Source: Bacteroidota bacterium (GTDB taxonomy: Bacteria; Bacteroidota; Bacteroidia; Sphingobacteriales; Sphingobacteriaceae). From it: DNA of 51,852 nucleotides. Positions within the stretch are counted from its first letter, which is position 1. Each line of letters starts with the position of its first letter. The position numbers and the translations under genes were made by a program. Shown piece after piece: positions 25,155 to 33,028 of this stretch. The DNA lies in contig JABDBW010000007.1 of NCBI GenBank assembly GCA_013288485.1, forward strand, positions 1 to 51,852, read 5' to 3'. Below the pieces are notes generated by a model. That model worked only from the letters and a program-made list of their open reading frames with translations, did no database searches and was not told where the DNA came from.

Positions 25155-25162
25155 TATATTTG
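25155..25162 (+). promoter_or_regulatory. -7 promoter box TATATTTG, 6 nt from the ATG at 25169
   Basis: Exact match, directly after the inverted copy of the GAGTGGT repeat. Supports the start at 25169 and a near-leaderless transcript; the upstream in-frame extension across the repeat is rejected. Confidence 0.6.
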
Positions 25163-25168
25163 TCGCCT

Positions 25169-26329
25169 ATGACCAAAAAGGTTCTCTATTTAACCGGCTA
25201 TCAATGGCTGTGGGTACTTTATATTGCTGTTGCGGCTTATACCTGTGTTTTTAAATATAACCGTCATATTGATAATAATTACAAAATATTCCGTGCTTCT
25301 TATTACCATGCCAGAGCCGAAAAAAATCTTTACGTGACTTATCCCAATGAATATGGCGATATCTACTATTACGGGCCGGTTTTCCCTTTAATCATAGCAC
25401 CATCGGCCTTATTGCCGCATGGCTGGGGTTTTTTATTGTGGGAATTGGTTAACGCCATAGCTATATTAATAGCAGTAAATATGCTGCCGTTTACCGTCCG
25501 GCAAAAAACGCAGCTATTGCTTTTATGCGCCATTGAATACGCCAACTCGGTTTTTTATATGCAGTTTAACCCTGCTATAACCGCCATGATATTGCTCAGC
25601 TTTATATTTGTTGAGCGGGGCAAGGAGCAATGGGCAACACTGTTTATTGTGCTGGGTTTCCTCATCAAACTATACCCTGTTATCGGGCTCGTTTTCTTTT
25701 TATTTTCTAAAAACAAGGGCAGGTTCGCGCTATGGACGGCAATATGGCTGGCGGTATTTCTTGCTTTACCATTGGTGCTATACAGCCCGTCGTACATGAT
25801 CAATTCTTACCGCGAATGGTTCATCGCTGTACATAATAAGGTGGGGCTTAATGCGTATTTTGACTCACCGCAGGATATTTGTGTAATGGGTGTGGTAAGG
25901 CGCGTAACAGGTAATATTAATGTGCCTAACGCCCCGTTCATTGCCGTGGGCGCATTATTATTTGCTTTGCCTTTATTAAGGTTCAGCCAGTACAAGGCGT
26001 TTAAATACAGGATGCAGATACTGGCTTCGGCATTAATTTTTATTGTAATATTCAGTACGGGGGCCGAACATCCTACCTATATCATAGCCGTAATGGGTGT
26101 ATTTATATGGATGCTGATACAGGACAAGCCCTACACCACTACAAATATTATTTTCCTGGTATTGGTATTGGTAGTAACAGGGTTGGGGTTAACCGACGCT
26201 GTACCTAAATTTATACGGCAGCCCTATATTGCACGCTATTCTGTAAAAGCATGGCCGGTAATTATTATCTGGGGGAAGATTGTGTACGAATTGCTGTTGA
26301 AGGATTTTGTGTTAAAGATTGGAGATTAG
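25169..26329 (+). CDS. GT87-like (DUF2029) polyprenyl-phosphate-dependent glycosyltransferase
   Basis: The 386-residue integral membrane protein has about ten hydrophobic segments. After TM1, a loop with IFRASYYHARAEKNLY and YPNEYGDIYYYGPVFPLI fits GT87 (DUF2029) enzymes, where loop acidic residues are catalytic, and FLIKLYPVIGLVFFL is another family signature. Such enzymes transfer mannose or similar sugars from a lipid donor at the outer face of the inner membrane. No polysaccharide cluster surrounds it. Start chosen at 25169 because of the adjacent -7 box. Its 3' end is in an inverted repeat with the next gene. Confidence 0.75.
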   Translation: MTKKVLYLTGYQWLWVLYIAVAAYTCVFKYNRHIDNNYKIFRASYYHARAEKNLYVTYPNEYGDIYYYGPVFPLIIAPSALLPHGWGFLLWELVNAIAILIAVNMLPFTVRQKTQLLLLCAIEYANSVFYMQFNPAITAMILLSFIFVERGKEQWATLFIVLGFLIKLYPVIGLVFFLFSKNKGRFALWTAIWLAVFLALPLVLYSPSYMINSYREWFIAVHNKVGLNAYFDSPQDICVMGVVRRVTGNINVPNAPFIAVGALLFALPLLRFSQYKAFKYRMQILASALIFIVIFSTGAEHPTYIIAVMGVFIWMLIQDKPYTTTNIIFLVLVLVVTGLGLTDAVPKFIRQPYIARYSVKAWPVIIIWGKIVYELLLKDFVLKIGD

Positions 26330-26427
26330 TTATTAGAGATTAGTTGATTAGAGATTAGGTGTATTTTCTTTAAAATGGGGTTTTGCAAATGATCAAACAA
26401 CCAACTAATCTCCAATTAACTAATCAC
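26319..26427. repeat. GATTAG-type inverted repeat between convergent genes
   Basis: The left part (26319-26358) has repeated GGAGATTAGTT / AGAGATTAG; the right part (26399-26426) has AACTAATCTCCAATTAACTA. The arms contain the TAG stop of the plus-strand gene (26327-26329) and reach the TGA stop of the minus-strand gene (26424-26426). No T run typical of an intrinsic terminator is present. Similar TAATCTC strings occur at 1140-1170 and 28620-28650. Confidence 0.75.
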
Positions 26428-27089
26428 TTTTTACTCGCCTGTCTAAAATAAACGATCAATTTATCCATACTGTTCAGGGTGAACTTTTTGGTTTGAATTT
26501 TTTCAACAACATCAGGCTCATCGCCCATTATCTCGCTCATTATATCAATAAAGTTCTCGTTGGTTACGGGCTTCATTTCGGCGGTGTTCGCGCCATAAAA
26601 ATAAACTGTTTTGGTACTGCCGCGACCGCCCCCGCCAATAGGAATAGAAATTCCGCCGCCAAAACCCCCGCCAAAACCGCCCGAACCGCCGCCTATACCT
26701 ATACCCGGTTCAACCCCGAAACCCCTGCTGCCGCCAACACTGCCCTGTGCTTCAAAAAGCCGTATGGGCGCGTCAACAACAACCTTAACAAAATCCATTT
26801 CATATTTTGCCCAGCCATCTCTCGGGGCCATCGCGACTATAAAACTATCACGACCGGCAACAAATGAACGCACATCGCTTGCACTAAGCCTTATAGAAGC
26901 AGCTTTATCATCTTCCTTATATTCTATAAAACCCTCGTCTTTTATCGGGCCCTTTCCGCGGGGATCTACCCGGATAAATCCTGCGTTTTTAGTTCCTTTA
27001 ATATCATAAAAATAGCCGGGTTGCCACTTTTGTGATTTTGCCGTTAAAACCAACAGCATAAACGATAATGAGATTAATATGGAGCGCAT
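26424..27089 (-). CDS. Secreted glycine-rich protein of unknown function
   Basis: The 221-residue product starts at 27089 (MRSILISLSFMLLVLTAKSQ), which provides a signal peptide cleaved near AKSQ; the frame continues upstream without features. A folded part (about 20-130; GYFYDIKGTKNAGFIRVDPRG, RLSASDVRSFVAGRDSFIV) is followed by a Gly/Ser/Phe-rich linker (GGGSGGFGGGFGGGISIPI) at about 135-160, then a C-terminal EKIQTKKFTLNSMDKLIVYF. I do not recognise the family. It is likely periplasmic or surface-exposed. Start is 43 bp from the divergent threonine aldolase. Confidence 0.65.
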   Translation of the reverse strand: MRSILISLSFMLLVLTAKSQKWQPGYFYDIKGTKNAGFIRVDPRGKGPIKDEGFIEYKEDDKAASIRLSASDVRSFVAGRDSFIVAMAPRDGWAKYEMDFVKVVVDAPIRLFEAQGSVGGSRGFGVEPGIGIGGGSGGFGGGFGGGISIPIGGGGRGSTKTVYFYGANTAEMKPVTNENFIDIMSEIMGDEPDVVEKIQTKKFTLNSMDKLIVYFRQASKK

Positions 27090-27132
27090 AACGAAATTAA
27101 AATACAAATAACGTATTTTTATCAGATTTAAT

Positions 27133-28149
27133 ATGAACATTGTTGATTTAAGAAGTGATACCGTAACAAAGCCTACCCCCGGCATGATGGACGCTATGTT
27201 TGCCGCCAAAGTTGGGGATGATGTTTTTGGCGAGGATGAGGCAATAAACGAACTGGAGCAAAAAACTGCCGCCATTTTTGGCATGGAGGCCGGGCTGTTT
27301 TGCCCGTCGGGCACCATGACCAACCAAATAGCTATTAAATGCTTTACCCAGCCGATGGATGAGCTGATAGCCGATCAAACCGCGCATGTTTACCGGTATG
27401 AGGGTGGGGGGATAGCCTTTAATTCGGCAGTTTCAACACGGTTGCTTAATGCTTATCGCGGTATTTTGACCGCCGAAATGATAGCGCCCGAAATAAATGC
27501 CGACAATGTGCATTTTCCGCATACCAGCCTGGTAGTGCTGGAGAATACGAGTAACCGTGGCGGGGGCAGTTGCTATACGCTTGAACAGATAAAACCTATT
27601 GCCAAACTTTGCGCCGATAAGGGCCTGAAACTCCATTTGGATGGCGCCCGGATATTTAATGCCTTAGCCTATACCGGCGATAAGGCCGTGGATTACGGTA
27701 AATATTTCGACGGCATATCGGTTTGTTTATCAAAAGGGTTAGGCGCTCCTGTCGGATCGGTATTGCTGGCTGATGCGAAGACCATTAAACATGCCCGACG
27801 CGTCCGCAAGGTTTTTGGGGGAGGAATGCGCCAGGCCGGGTTTTTGGCTGCCGCCGGTACGTACGCGTTAGATCATCATGTAGAGCGACTGAAAATAGAT
27901 CACGCCCACGCCCGGATATTAGCCGATGCGTTAAGCCAATGCGCCTGGGTAAGCAACGTATTGCCTGCCGAAACCAATATAGTTTTATTTGATACCGTTG
28001 AGCCCGCCGCGCTGATCATTGAAAAACTGGCCGCGCAGGGTATAAAAGCATTGCCAACGGCCCAGAACCGCATCCGTTTTGTACTGCATTTGGATGTACA
28101 CCCTGAGCAGGTGGAGTATGTTGTCAAGGCAATCAATTCATTGATTTAA
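27133..28149 (+). CDS. ltaE: Low-specificity L-threonine aldolase
   Basis: The 338-residue PLP enzyme of fold type I cleaves L-threonine/allo-threonine to glycine and acetaldehyde. Visible: IVDLRSDTVTKPTPGM, GDDVFGEDEAINELEQ, FCPSGTMTNQIAIK, LHLDGARIFNA (Asp/Arg for PLP) and VCLSKGLGAPVGS (Schiff-base Lys). Length is normal. The stop is followed at 1 nt by the start of the next small gene, suggesting co-transcription. A TATTTTTA, one mismatch from the -7 box, lies upstream. Confidence 0.94.
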   Translation: MNIVDLRSDTVTKPTPGMMDAMFAAKVGDDVFGEDEAINELEQKTAAIFGMEAGLFCPSGTMTNQIAIKCFTQPMDELIADQTAHVYRYEGGGIAFNSAVSTRLLNAYRGILTAEMIAPEINADNVHFPHTSLVVLENTSNRGGGSCYTLEQIKPIAKLCADKGLKLHLDGARIFNALAYTGDKAVDYGKYFDGISVCLSKGLGAPVGSVLLADAKTIKHARRVRKVFGGGMRQAGFLAAAGTYALDHHVERLKIDHAHARILADALSQCAWVSNVLPAETNIVLFDTVEPAALIIEKLAAQGIKALPTAQNRIRFVLHLDVHPEQVEYVVKAINSLI

Positions 28150-28150
28150 A

Positions 28151-28576
28151 ATGAATATTAAATTTAAAGCTGAACAAACGTCGGAATTAGAAATTGATGT
28201 CTTATTTGATAGGATACTAGCTGAACTAAGGCAATTGGAATATCGAATTAAAAGTAAAACAACTCAAGTTATAAAATTCGACGACGGAGCCGATTTTTCA
28301 GACGATTTTAAACTGGTATCAAGATTTGAGTTAGGAAAAAGAATGCATAAAGGATGTTTTGAACTCATAGATTCAAACGAAGTAAGAACAATTAAACTGA
28401 TATACTATAAATCAATTAATTTCGAAGTATTTTTTCTGTCAATTATTACCATGTTTGCGATAATTGAAAATTGGTTTATTTCCCTTATGGGGTTAGCGAT
28501 AATTATTCAATTCCTTTTTTTTGCTACAATGACAAAAGATATGAACAAAAAAATGCTGGATAGAATAACCACTTAA
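28151..28576 (+). CDS. Unknown small protein with two TM segments, AT-rich
   Basis: The 141-residue protein starts one base after the ltaE stop. Its soluble N-terminal half (about 1-85) is charged (MNIKFKAEQTSELEIDVLFD) and two hydrophobic segments follow at about 92-108 and 110-128, then a short basic tail. I do not recognise it. By eye its base composition is richer in A/T and its codon choice less GC-ending than ltaE, so it may be a recent arrival. A perfect palindrome lies just downstream. Confidence 0.6.
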   Translation: MNIKFKAEQTSELEIDVLFDRILAELRQLEYRIKSKTTQVIKFDDGADFSDDFKLVSRFELGKRMHKGCFELIDSNEVRTIKLIYYKSINFEVFFLSIITMFAIIENWFISLMGLAIIIQFLFFATMTKDMNKKMLDRITT

Positions 28577-28583
28577 ACCCTAC

Positions 28584-28614
28584 AGATTTGACAACTTTTA
28601 AAGTTGTCAAATCT
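28584..28614. terminator. Perfect 31-bp palindrome between convergent genes
   Basis: AGATTTGACAACTTT, a central T, then the exact reverse complement. It lies 7 nt after the stop of the small membrane protein and before the aldo/keto reductase end at 28650. No long T run, so terminator activity is only likely; TAATCTCTAA-like repeats follow to 28649. Confidence 0.65.
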
Positions 28615-28649
28615 AACGCTCCTAATCTCTAACCTCTAATCACCAATCT

Positions 28650-29678
28650 CTATTTCACCACCCTGTCTGCCGACTGCCTTTCAACCATCCAGCCGGGATA
28701 TTCTTTGTTTAGCGCGCTTACTTCGTCAATTTTTTGCAGTTCATCTGCTGATAATTGAATATCAACCGATTTTAAATTATCATGCAGCTGATCAATATTT
28801 TTCGCGCCGATTATGGTACTGGTTATACCTTTTTGTAAACGTACCCAGGCCAATGCCACCTGCGCTACCGAAACTTTATGCTGTTTGCTGATGCCGGCCA
28901 GTACATCAATAATATCATAGGTTTTCTCTTTATTGATGGGCGGGAAATCAAAAACATCGCGGCGCGAATCGCCGGCTTTATCTTTTTCGCGGGTATATTT
29001 TCCCGAAAGGAAACCGCCGGCCAGCGGGCTCCAGGGCATTATCGCCAGGTTCTGGTCAGTAGCCAAAGGCACTATTTCGCGCTCAATATCACGGCCCGCC
29101 AGCGAGTAGAAGTACTGCAAGCCTACAAATTTGTTCCAGCCATGTTTATCGTCTATACCCAGCGCCTTCATTACCATCCACGCGGGCCAGTTGCAAATGG
29201 CTATGTAACGCACTTTTCCGGTTAGTACTATATCGTTTAATGCACGTACGGTTTCCTCAATTGGGGTTTTAAGGTCGACACCATGTACATATAACACATC
29301 AATATGGTCAAGCTGTAAACGTTTCAGGCTTTCATCAACCGACTGGAATATGTGAAACCGGGTAAGCCCTACATTATTAACCCCCGGGCCCATACGGCCG
29401 CGTACTTTGGTGGCTATCACCAGTTCATTGCGGTTAAGGCCCAGGTCGATGATAGATTGCCCTAATAAGGTTTCCGATTCACCATACGAGTAGACATTGG
29501 CGGTATCAATAAAATTAATCCCCGCGTCAACAACGGTTTTCATCAGGCTGTTAACTTCGTCTTGCTGGGTTTTGCCAATGTTGCTCCATATACCGCCGCC
29601 ACCGCCGCCAAAGGTCATGGTGCCAAAACAAATTTCGGATACCAGGAGGCCCGTATTGCCTAAAAGATTGTATTTCAT
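28650..29678 (-). CDS. Aldo/keto reductase
   Basis: The 342-residue NADPH-dependent (alpha/beta)8-barrel reductase shows the catalytic tetrad in order: Asp in NFIDTANVYSYGESE with the Tyr following, Lys in VIATKVRG, and His in IDVLYVHGVD. The C-terminal GAKNIDQLHDNLKSVD binds NADPH. It belongs to the general AKR group acting on small aldehydes; substrate cannot be told. An extra Gly run (FGGGGGGIWS) sits near the N-terminus. It is monocistronic and divergent from topoisomerase IB. Confidence 0.9.
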   Translation of the reverse strand: MKYNLLGNTGLLVSEICFGTMTFGGGGGGIWSNIGKTQQDEVNSLMKTVVDAGINFIDTANVYSYGESETLLGQSIIDLGLNRNELVIATKVRGRMGPGVNNVGLTRFHIFQSVDESLKRLQLDHIDVLYVHGVDLKTPIEETVRALNDIVLTGKVRYIAICNWPAWMVMKALGIDDKHGWNKFVGLQYFYSLAGRDIEREIVPLATDQNLAIMPWSPLAGGFLSGKYTREKDKAGDSRRDVFDFPPINKEKTYDIIDVLAGISKQHKVSVAQVALAWVRLQKGITSTIIGAKNIDQLHDNLKSVDIQLSADELQKIDEVSALNKEYPGWMVERQSADRVVK

Positions 29679-29787
29679 AGCTTGTTAATTTTTGTTGTGA
29701 GAGAAAGTTTAAAATTGGGTATTGTGTTTAAATAAAATGGTCAGGCTATCGTCAAACTTAAAAGTAAGCGGCGTGTTGTTAGGGGTA

Positions 29788-30873
29788 ATGAACAGACTGG
29801 TAAAAAAACTCGAAAAAATTGGCCGCGACCCTAAAATAACCGCGAAAGCTGTCGGCCTGCGCTACGCCGCGGATTCAACACCCGGCTATACCCGTAAAAA
29901 AAGCGAGAAGGGCTGGAGCTATTATGACGCCGAAGGAAAGTTGGTAAAAGATAAGGAACTGGTAACCCGTTTTAACAAACTGGTTATTCCGCCGGCTTAT
30001 ACTAACGTTTGGATATCGCCATACGAAAATGGGCATTTGCAGTTTACCGGAACCGATGCCGCGGGCAGGAAACAATATCGCTATCATGCCGACTGGAACA
30101 GGATACGCAACCAATCCAAATATCATCGGCTGCAAACTTTTGCAGAGCATTTGCCTGCTATACGCGAACAGGTGGATAAAGACCTTTTGCGCCCTAAACT
30201 CGACCATGAAAAAGTAGTTGCCCTTGTGGTTAGGCTGATGGAACTGACCGGCATACGGATAGGGAATGAAGCATACAAAAAGTTATATGGCTCGTTTGGC
30301 TTAACCACTTTGCAGAACAAGCATGTGAAAATAGAAGGAAGCGATCTGAAATTTGAATTTAAAGGAAAAAAAGGCGTTTTTCAAAGTATATCCCTACAAA
30401 GCCGAAAACTGGCCAAACTGGTAAAGCAATGCCGCGATATACCGGGCAAGGAGCTTTTCCAGTTTTATGATGACGAAGGTAAACGGTGTTCGGTTGGTTC
30501 GGGCGACGTTAATAACTATTTAAAAGAAATTACGGGAGAGGATTTTACCGCGAAAGATTTTAGGACATGGGCGGGAAGTGTTAGCGCGTTGCACGCCTTT
30601 AACGAGGCCGGCGGGTTTGATACCATAACCGAGTGCCATAAAAAAATAGTAAACGTATTGGATGAAGTAGCCATCAATTTAGGCAATACCCGTACGGTGT
30701 GTAAAAAATATTATGTACACCCCGGCATAATTAAAAGCTACGAAGATGGTACACTGTTCAGCTATATTAAAGAACTTGATGACGATAATAATGTAAAAGC
30801 GGCCGAATTAACAATGGCTGAAAAAGCGTTGCTGGAAATTTTGGAAAACGGGAAACTGGCAGAAGCAAGTTGA
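29788..30873 (+). CDS. DNA topoisomerase IB (poxvirus/eukaryote type)
   Basis: The 361-residue enzyme relaxes supercoils via a 3'-phosphotyrosyl intermediate. RLMELTGIRIGNEAYKKLYG supplies the first catalytic Arg, the K of FKGKKGVFQS the Lys, KDFRTWAGSVSAL the second Arg, and KKYYVHP the tyrosine. The N-terminal SYYDAEGKLVKDKELVTRFNKLVIPPAY domain matches bacterial members. The frame also has ATGs at 29722 and 29737; 29788 best fits family length and follows a TTAGGGGTAATG context, but the start is not certain. Its TGA stop directly abuts repeat copy B. Confidence 0.92.
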   Translation: MNRLVKKLEKIGRDPKITAKAVGLRYAADSTPGYTRKKSEKGWSYYDAEGKLVKDKELVTRFNKLVIPPAYTNVWISPYENGHLQFTGTDAAGRKQYRYHADWNRIRNQSKYHRLQTFAEHLPAIREQVDKDLLRPKLDHEKVVALVVRLMELTGIRIGNEAYKKLYGSFGLTTLQNKHVKIEGSDLKFEFKGKKGVFQSISLQSRKLAKLVKQCRDIPGKELFQFYDDEGKRCSVGSGDVNNYLKEITGEDFTAKDFRTWAGSVSALHAFNEAGGFDTITECHKKIVNVLDEVAINLGNTRTVCKKYYVHPGIIKSYEDGTLFSYIKELDDDNNVKAAELTMAEKALLEILENGKLAEAS

Positions 30874-30967
30874 AGCCCCGCTCAACACTCTCCCCATTTG
30901 GGCGGAAGTGCATTCTTAAAGAAAATTTAAAGTCTCCCCAACCGGGGGAGATTTAGAGGGGGCTTTA
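30874..30967. repeat. Dispersed 3'-end repeat, copy B (convergent junction)
   Basis: Exactly fills the gap between two stop codons: it starts with AGCCCC right after TGA at 30871-30873 and ends GGGGGCTT at the complement of TAA (30965-30967). It aligns as reverse complement with copy A: conserved arm TCCCCAACCGGGGGAGATTT, centre TTAAAGAAAATTTAA, variable arm CACTCTCCCCATTTGGGCGG. Confidence 0.85.
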
Positions 30968-31810
30968 TTTCCTCGCTAAAACATATTCACCCCAAAAATC
31001 AGTAGGGGCGGTTGTTCCACCGTCTAAAAAAAGTTTTACTGCATCAGCGCCATCAGCTGATGTAAAAGATATTGCACCTACTGATATTGGCGCACCACCA
31101 CTTCCTCCTTCGGACATGCCCGAAGCTTTAAAACTAATATTATTGAACAGGCTTGCGCCATTTAAGGTGATATGGTAAGCGAACTTAGCGGGATTGTCTG
31201 TCGTAAGTCCGAGGTTTTTTAAACTTACGGCAAGTTCATAGGTGTAGGCCCCCTTACTATTAAACAATTGAGCCACTTTAATGCCATCAGTGTTGTAAAC
31301 CGAAATAAGCGTATCCATTCCCGGTATGCCGGTAACTCCTATCAGTTTTGATTTTTCGCCTAATATCCGGTTATGAACGTTCATAACAGAATCGGGGTTA
31401 TTAGCAGTTGCAGCGCGAAACCCCTTTTCTAATCCCAGCTTGTCTTGCGAACCAAAAAAAGGTCTGTTTTTCCTGTCGAATACCGGGTAGGTAATACTTA
31501 TACCGTCTTTGTCTTTCCTTTTCCCGGTGTTATTTATGGTGAGCGTAACACCACCGCTCATAATTTTATTAATTATAGGTTGATCGGTGGCCTGCACCGT
31601 TAAATACAAGTAATTGTCGTCATTGCTTAGTGTATAATAAACCTCGGTAGCATGATTATACGCCTGGAATTTGTTGTCCCATTCGGTGGTTTTGCCATCA
31701 ATTTTTATAGTAGCCGGGGCGCGCAAGCCAGTTGTTTGTACATTAGGAAGTTTTTGGGCGCTGGCGGCAAGAGCAATAAAAGAAAATGAAACTGCTAAAA
31801 TTATCTTCAT
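30965..31810 (-). CDS. Secreted CBM9-like domain protein (paralogue 1)
   Basis: The 281-residue product starts at 31810 (MKIILAVSFSFIALAASAQK, signal peptide). The mature part begins LPNVQTTGLRAPATIKIDGKTTEWDNKF followed by YYTLSNDDNYLYLTVQATDQ, the N-terminal pattern of CBM9/DOMON-like beta-sandwich domains. A central segment (VTGIPGMDTLISVYNTDGIK) and the C-terminal TDFWGEYVLARK are nearly identical to the neighbour at 32075, so it is a tandem duplicate. Ligand is unknown, sugar or haem being the usual for such folds. Its stop codon is provided by repeat copy B. Confidence 0.75.
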   Translation of the reverse strand: MKIILAVSFSFIALAASAQKLPNVQTTGLRAPATIKIDGKTTEWDNKFQAYNHATEVYYTLSNDDNYLYLTVQATDQPIINKIMSGGVTLTINNTGKRKDKDGISITYPVFDRKNRPFFGSQDKLGLEKGFRAATANNPDSVMNVHNRILGEKSKLIGVTGIPGMDTLISVYNTDGIKVAQLFNSKGAYTYELAVSLKNLGLTTDNPAKFAYHITLNGASLFNNISFKASGMSEGGSGGAPISVGAISFTSADGADAVKLFLDGGTTAPTDFWGEYVLARK

Positions 31811-31896
31811 TCGGGTGCAATTCAATTTGTCGCCTTTTTTATCAAACATTGCGATGTGATGTTTTTTTATTTTTAGTTATTAAAAGCATTCTCCCC

Positions 31897-32077
31897 AGCC
31901 CCCTCTAAATCTCCCCCGGTAGGGGAGACTTTCCCCGGCGCACGGCCTACCTTTCCAATAGGTGAGAATGTTTAAATTTTGTCAGATCAAAAGTCTCCCC
32001 TACCGGGGGAGATTATTCACAATATTATTTGTTTTTTTAAAGCGTTCATGAAGGCTGCGCCGTTTAGAGGGGGCTTA
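31897..32077. repeat. Dispersed 3'-end repeat, copy C (two outward arms, one interrupted)
   Basis: A conserved arm at 31897-31931 (AGCCCCCTCTAAATCTCCCC...) and an inverted one at 31989-32077 face each other. The second is split: the match stops after GGGGGAGATT near 32014 and resumes at TTTAGAGGGGGCTTA from 32063, with about 48 bp of unrelated AT-rich sequence inserted. The last TTA is the complement of the stop codon of the paralogue at 32075. Confidence 0.8.
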
Positions 32078-32953
32078 CTTCGCCAAAGTATATTCACCCC
32101 AAAAATCCGTAGGCGCCGAGTTATTATTTACCCCCATTTGCGCCATTAATTGTTGTACCCTTTCCTGCATGGCCGGGTCGGGGCTGTTACCGTTTGCACC
32201 ATCTATCTTTATATTGACTATATTCATGGTCGCCCCGTTTAATTTGATATGATAGGCAAATTTGGCAGCGTCATTTACTGATAAGCCTAAATTTTTAAGG
32301 TCGATGCTTAACTCATAAGTGTACACCATTTTATTGTCGAAGCGTTCGCCCGTTTTAATACCATCAGCATTATAAACAGATATCAATGTATCTAAACCCG
32401 GTATGCCGGTAACACCTATATTTTTCGATTTTTCATCAAGGCGCTTATTATAAGCGTTCATGATCGAATCGCCCTCCAATTTTGTGTTAGCGGCCGGGGG
32501 ATCGCTGCTCTTAAAAACCGCATCACCGCCCCCACCACCATCACGAATAGCGATTACCTTCATGTTTCCGCCCGCGTCGCCTCCGCCGCGCACCATAGGG
32601 CGGTCCCTTGGGGCAAAAAGCGGGTAGGTAATGCTTATTCCTCCCTTATCATTTTTCTTGCCCGACTTTTGAACGGTAAATGTTACCCCGCCGCCGATGA
32701 TCTTATTGATGATCTGCCGGTCGGTGGCCTGCACCACCAGGTATAGCTTATCGTCATCATTTGCCAGGGTGTAGTAAACCTCGGTAGCATGATTATACGC
32801 CTGGAATTTATTATCCCATTCGGTTGGTTTGCCATCAATTTTCGTGTTAGCAGGGGCGCGCAGGCTGGCTGTTTGCACGTTGGGAAGTTTTTGGGCGTTT
32901 GTGCTTAAACAAACCGACCCCAATAATAAAGAAGATAAAATAAACTTTTTCAT
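32075..32953 (-). CDS. Secreted CBM9-like domain protein (paralogue 2)
   Basis: The 292-residue product has a signal peptide (MKKFILSSLLLGSVCLSTNAQ) and then the same LPNVQTASLRAPANTKIDGK and WDNKFQAYNHATEVYYTL blocks as the protein at 30965. It differs by a Gly-rich insertion in the middle (about 128-150, RGGGDAGGNMK...DGGGGGD) and a C-terminal MQERVQQLMAQMG helix. The shared C-terminus TDFWGEYTLAK suggests both parts are under selection. It is probably periplasmic or surface. Stop codon provided by repeat copy C. Confidence 0.75.
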   Translation of the reverse strand: MKKFILSSLLLGSVCLSTNAQKLPNVQTASLRAPANTKIDGKPTEWDNKFQAYNHATEVYYTLANDDDKLYLVVQATDRQIINKIIGGGVTFTVQKSGKKNDKGGISITYPLFAPRDRPMVRGGGDAGGNMKVIAIRDGGGGGDAVFKSSDPPAANTKLEGDSIMNAYNKRLDEKSKNIGVTGIPGLDTLISVYNADGIKTGERFDNKMVYTYELSIDLKNLGLSVNDAAKFAYHIKLNGATMNIVNIKIDGANGNSPDPAMQERVQQLMAQMGVNNNSAPTDFWGEYTLAK

Positions 32954-33028
32954 CGCTGTACTAAATTATCAGAAAGGAAAAACCGGCCGTAACCGGTTGA
33001 TCCCGTCCTTCTCATAATTAACTATTAA

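Noticed and set aside
26611..27009. Plus-strand Pro-rich frame opposite the glycine-rich secreted protein
   Set aside because: It is the antisense shadow of Gly codons (GGC/GGT read as Pro/Ala); the minus-strand frame has a signal peptide and sensible order.
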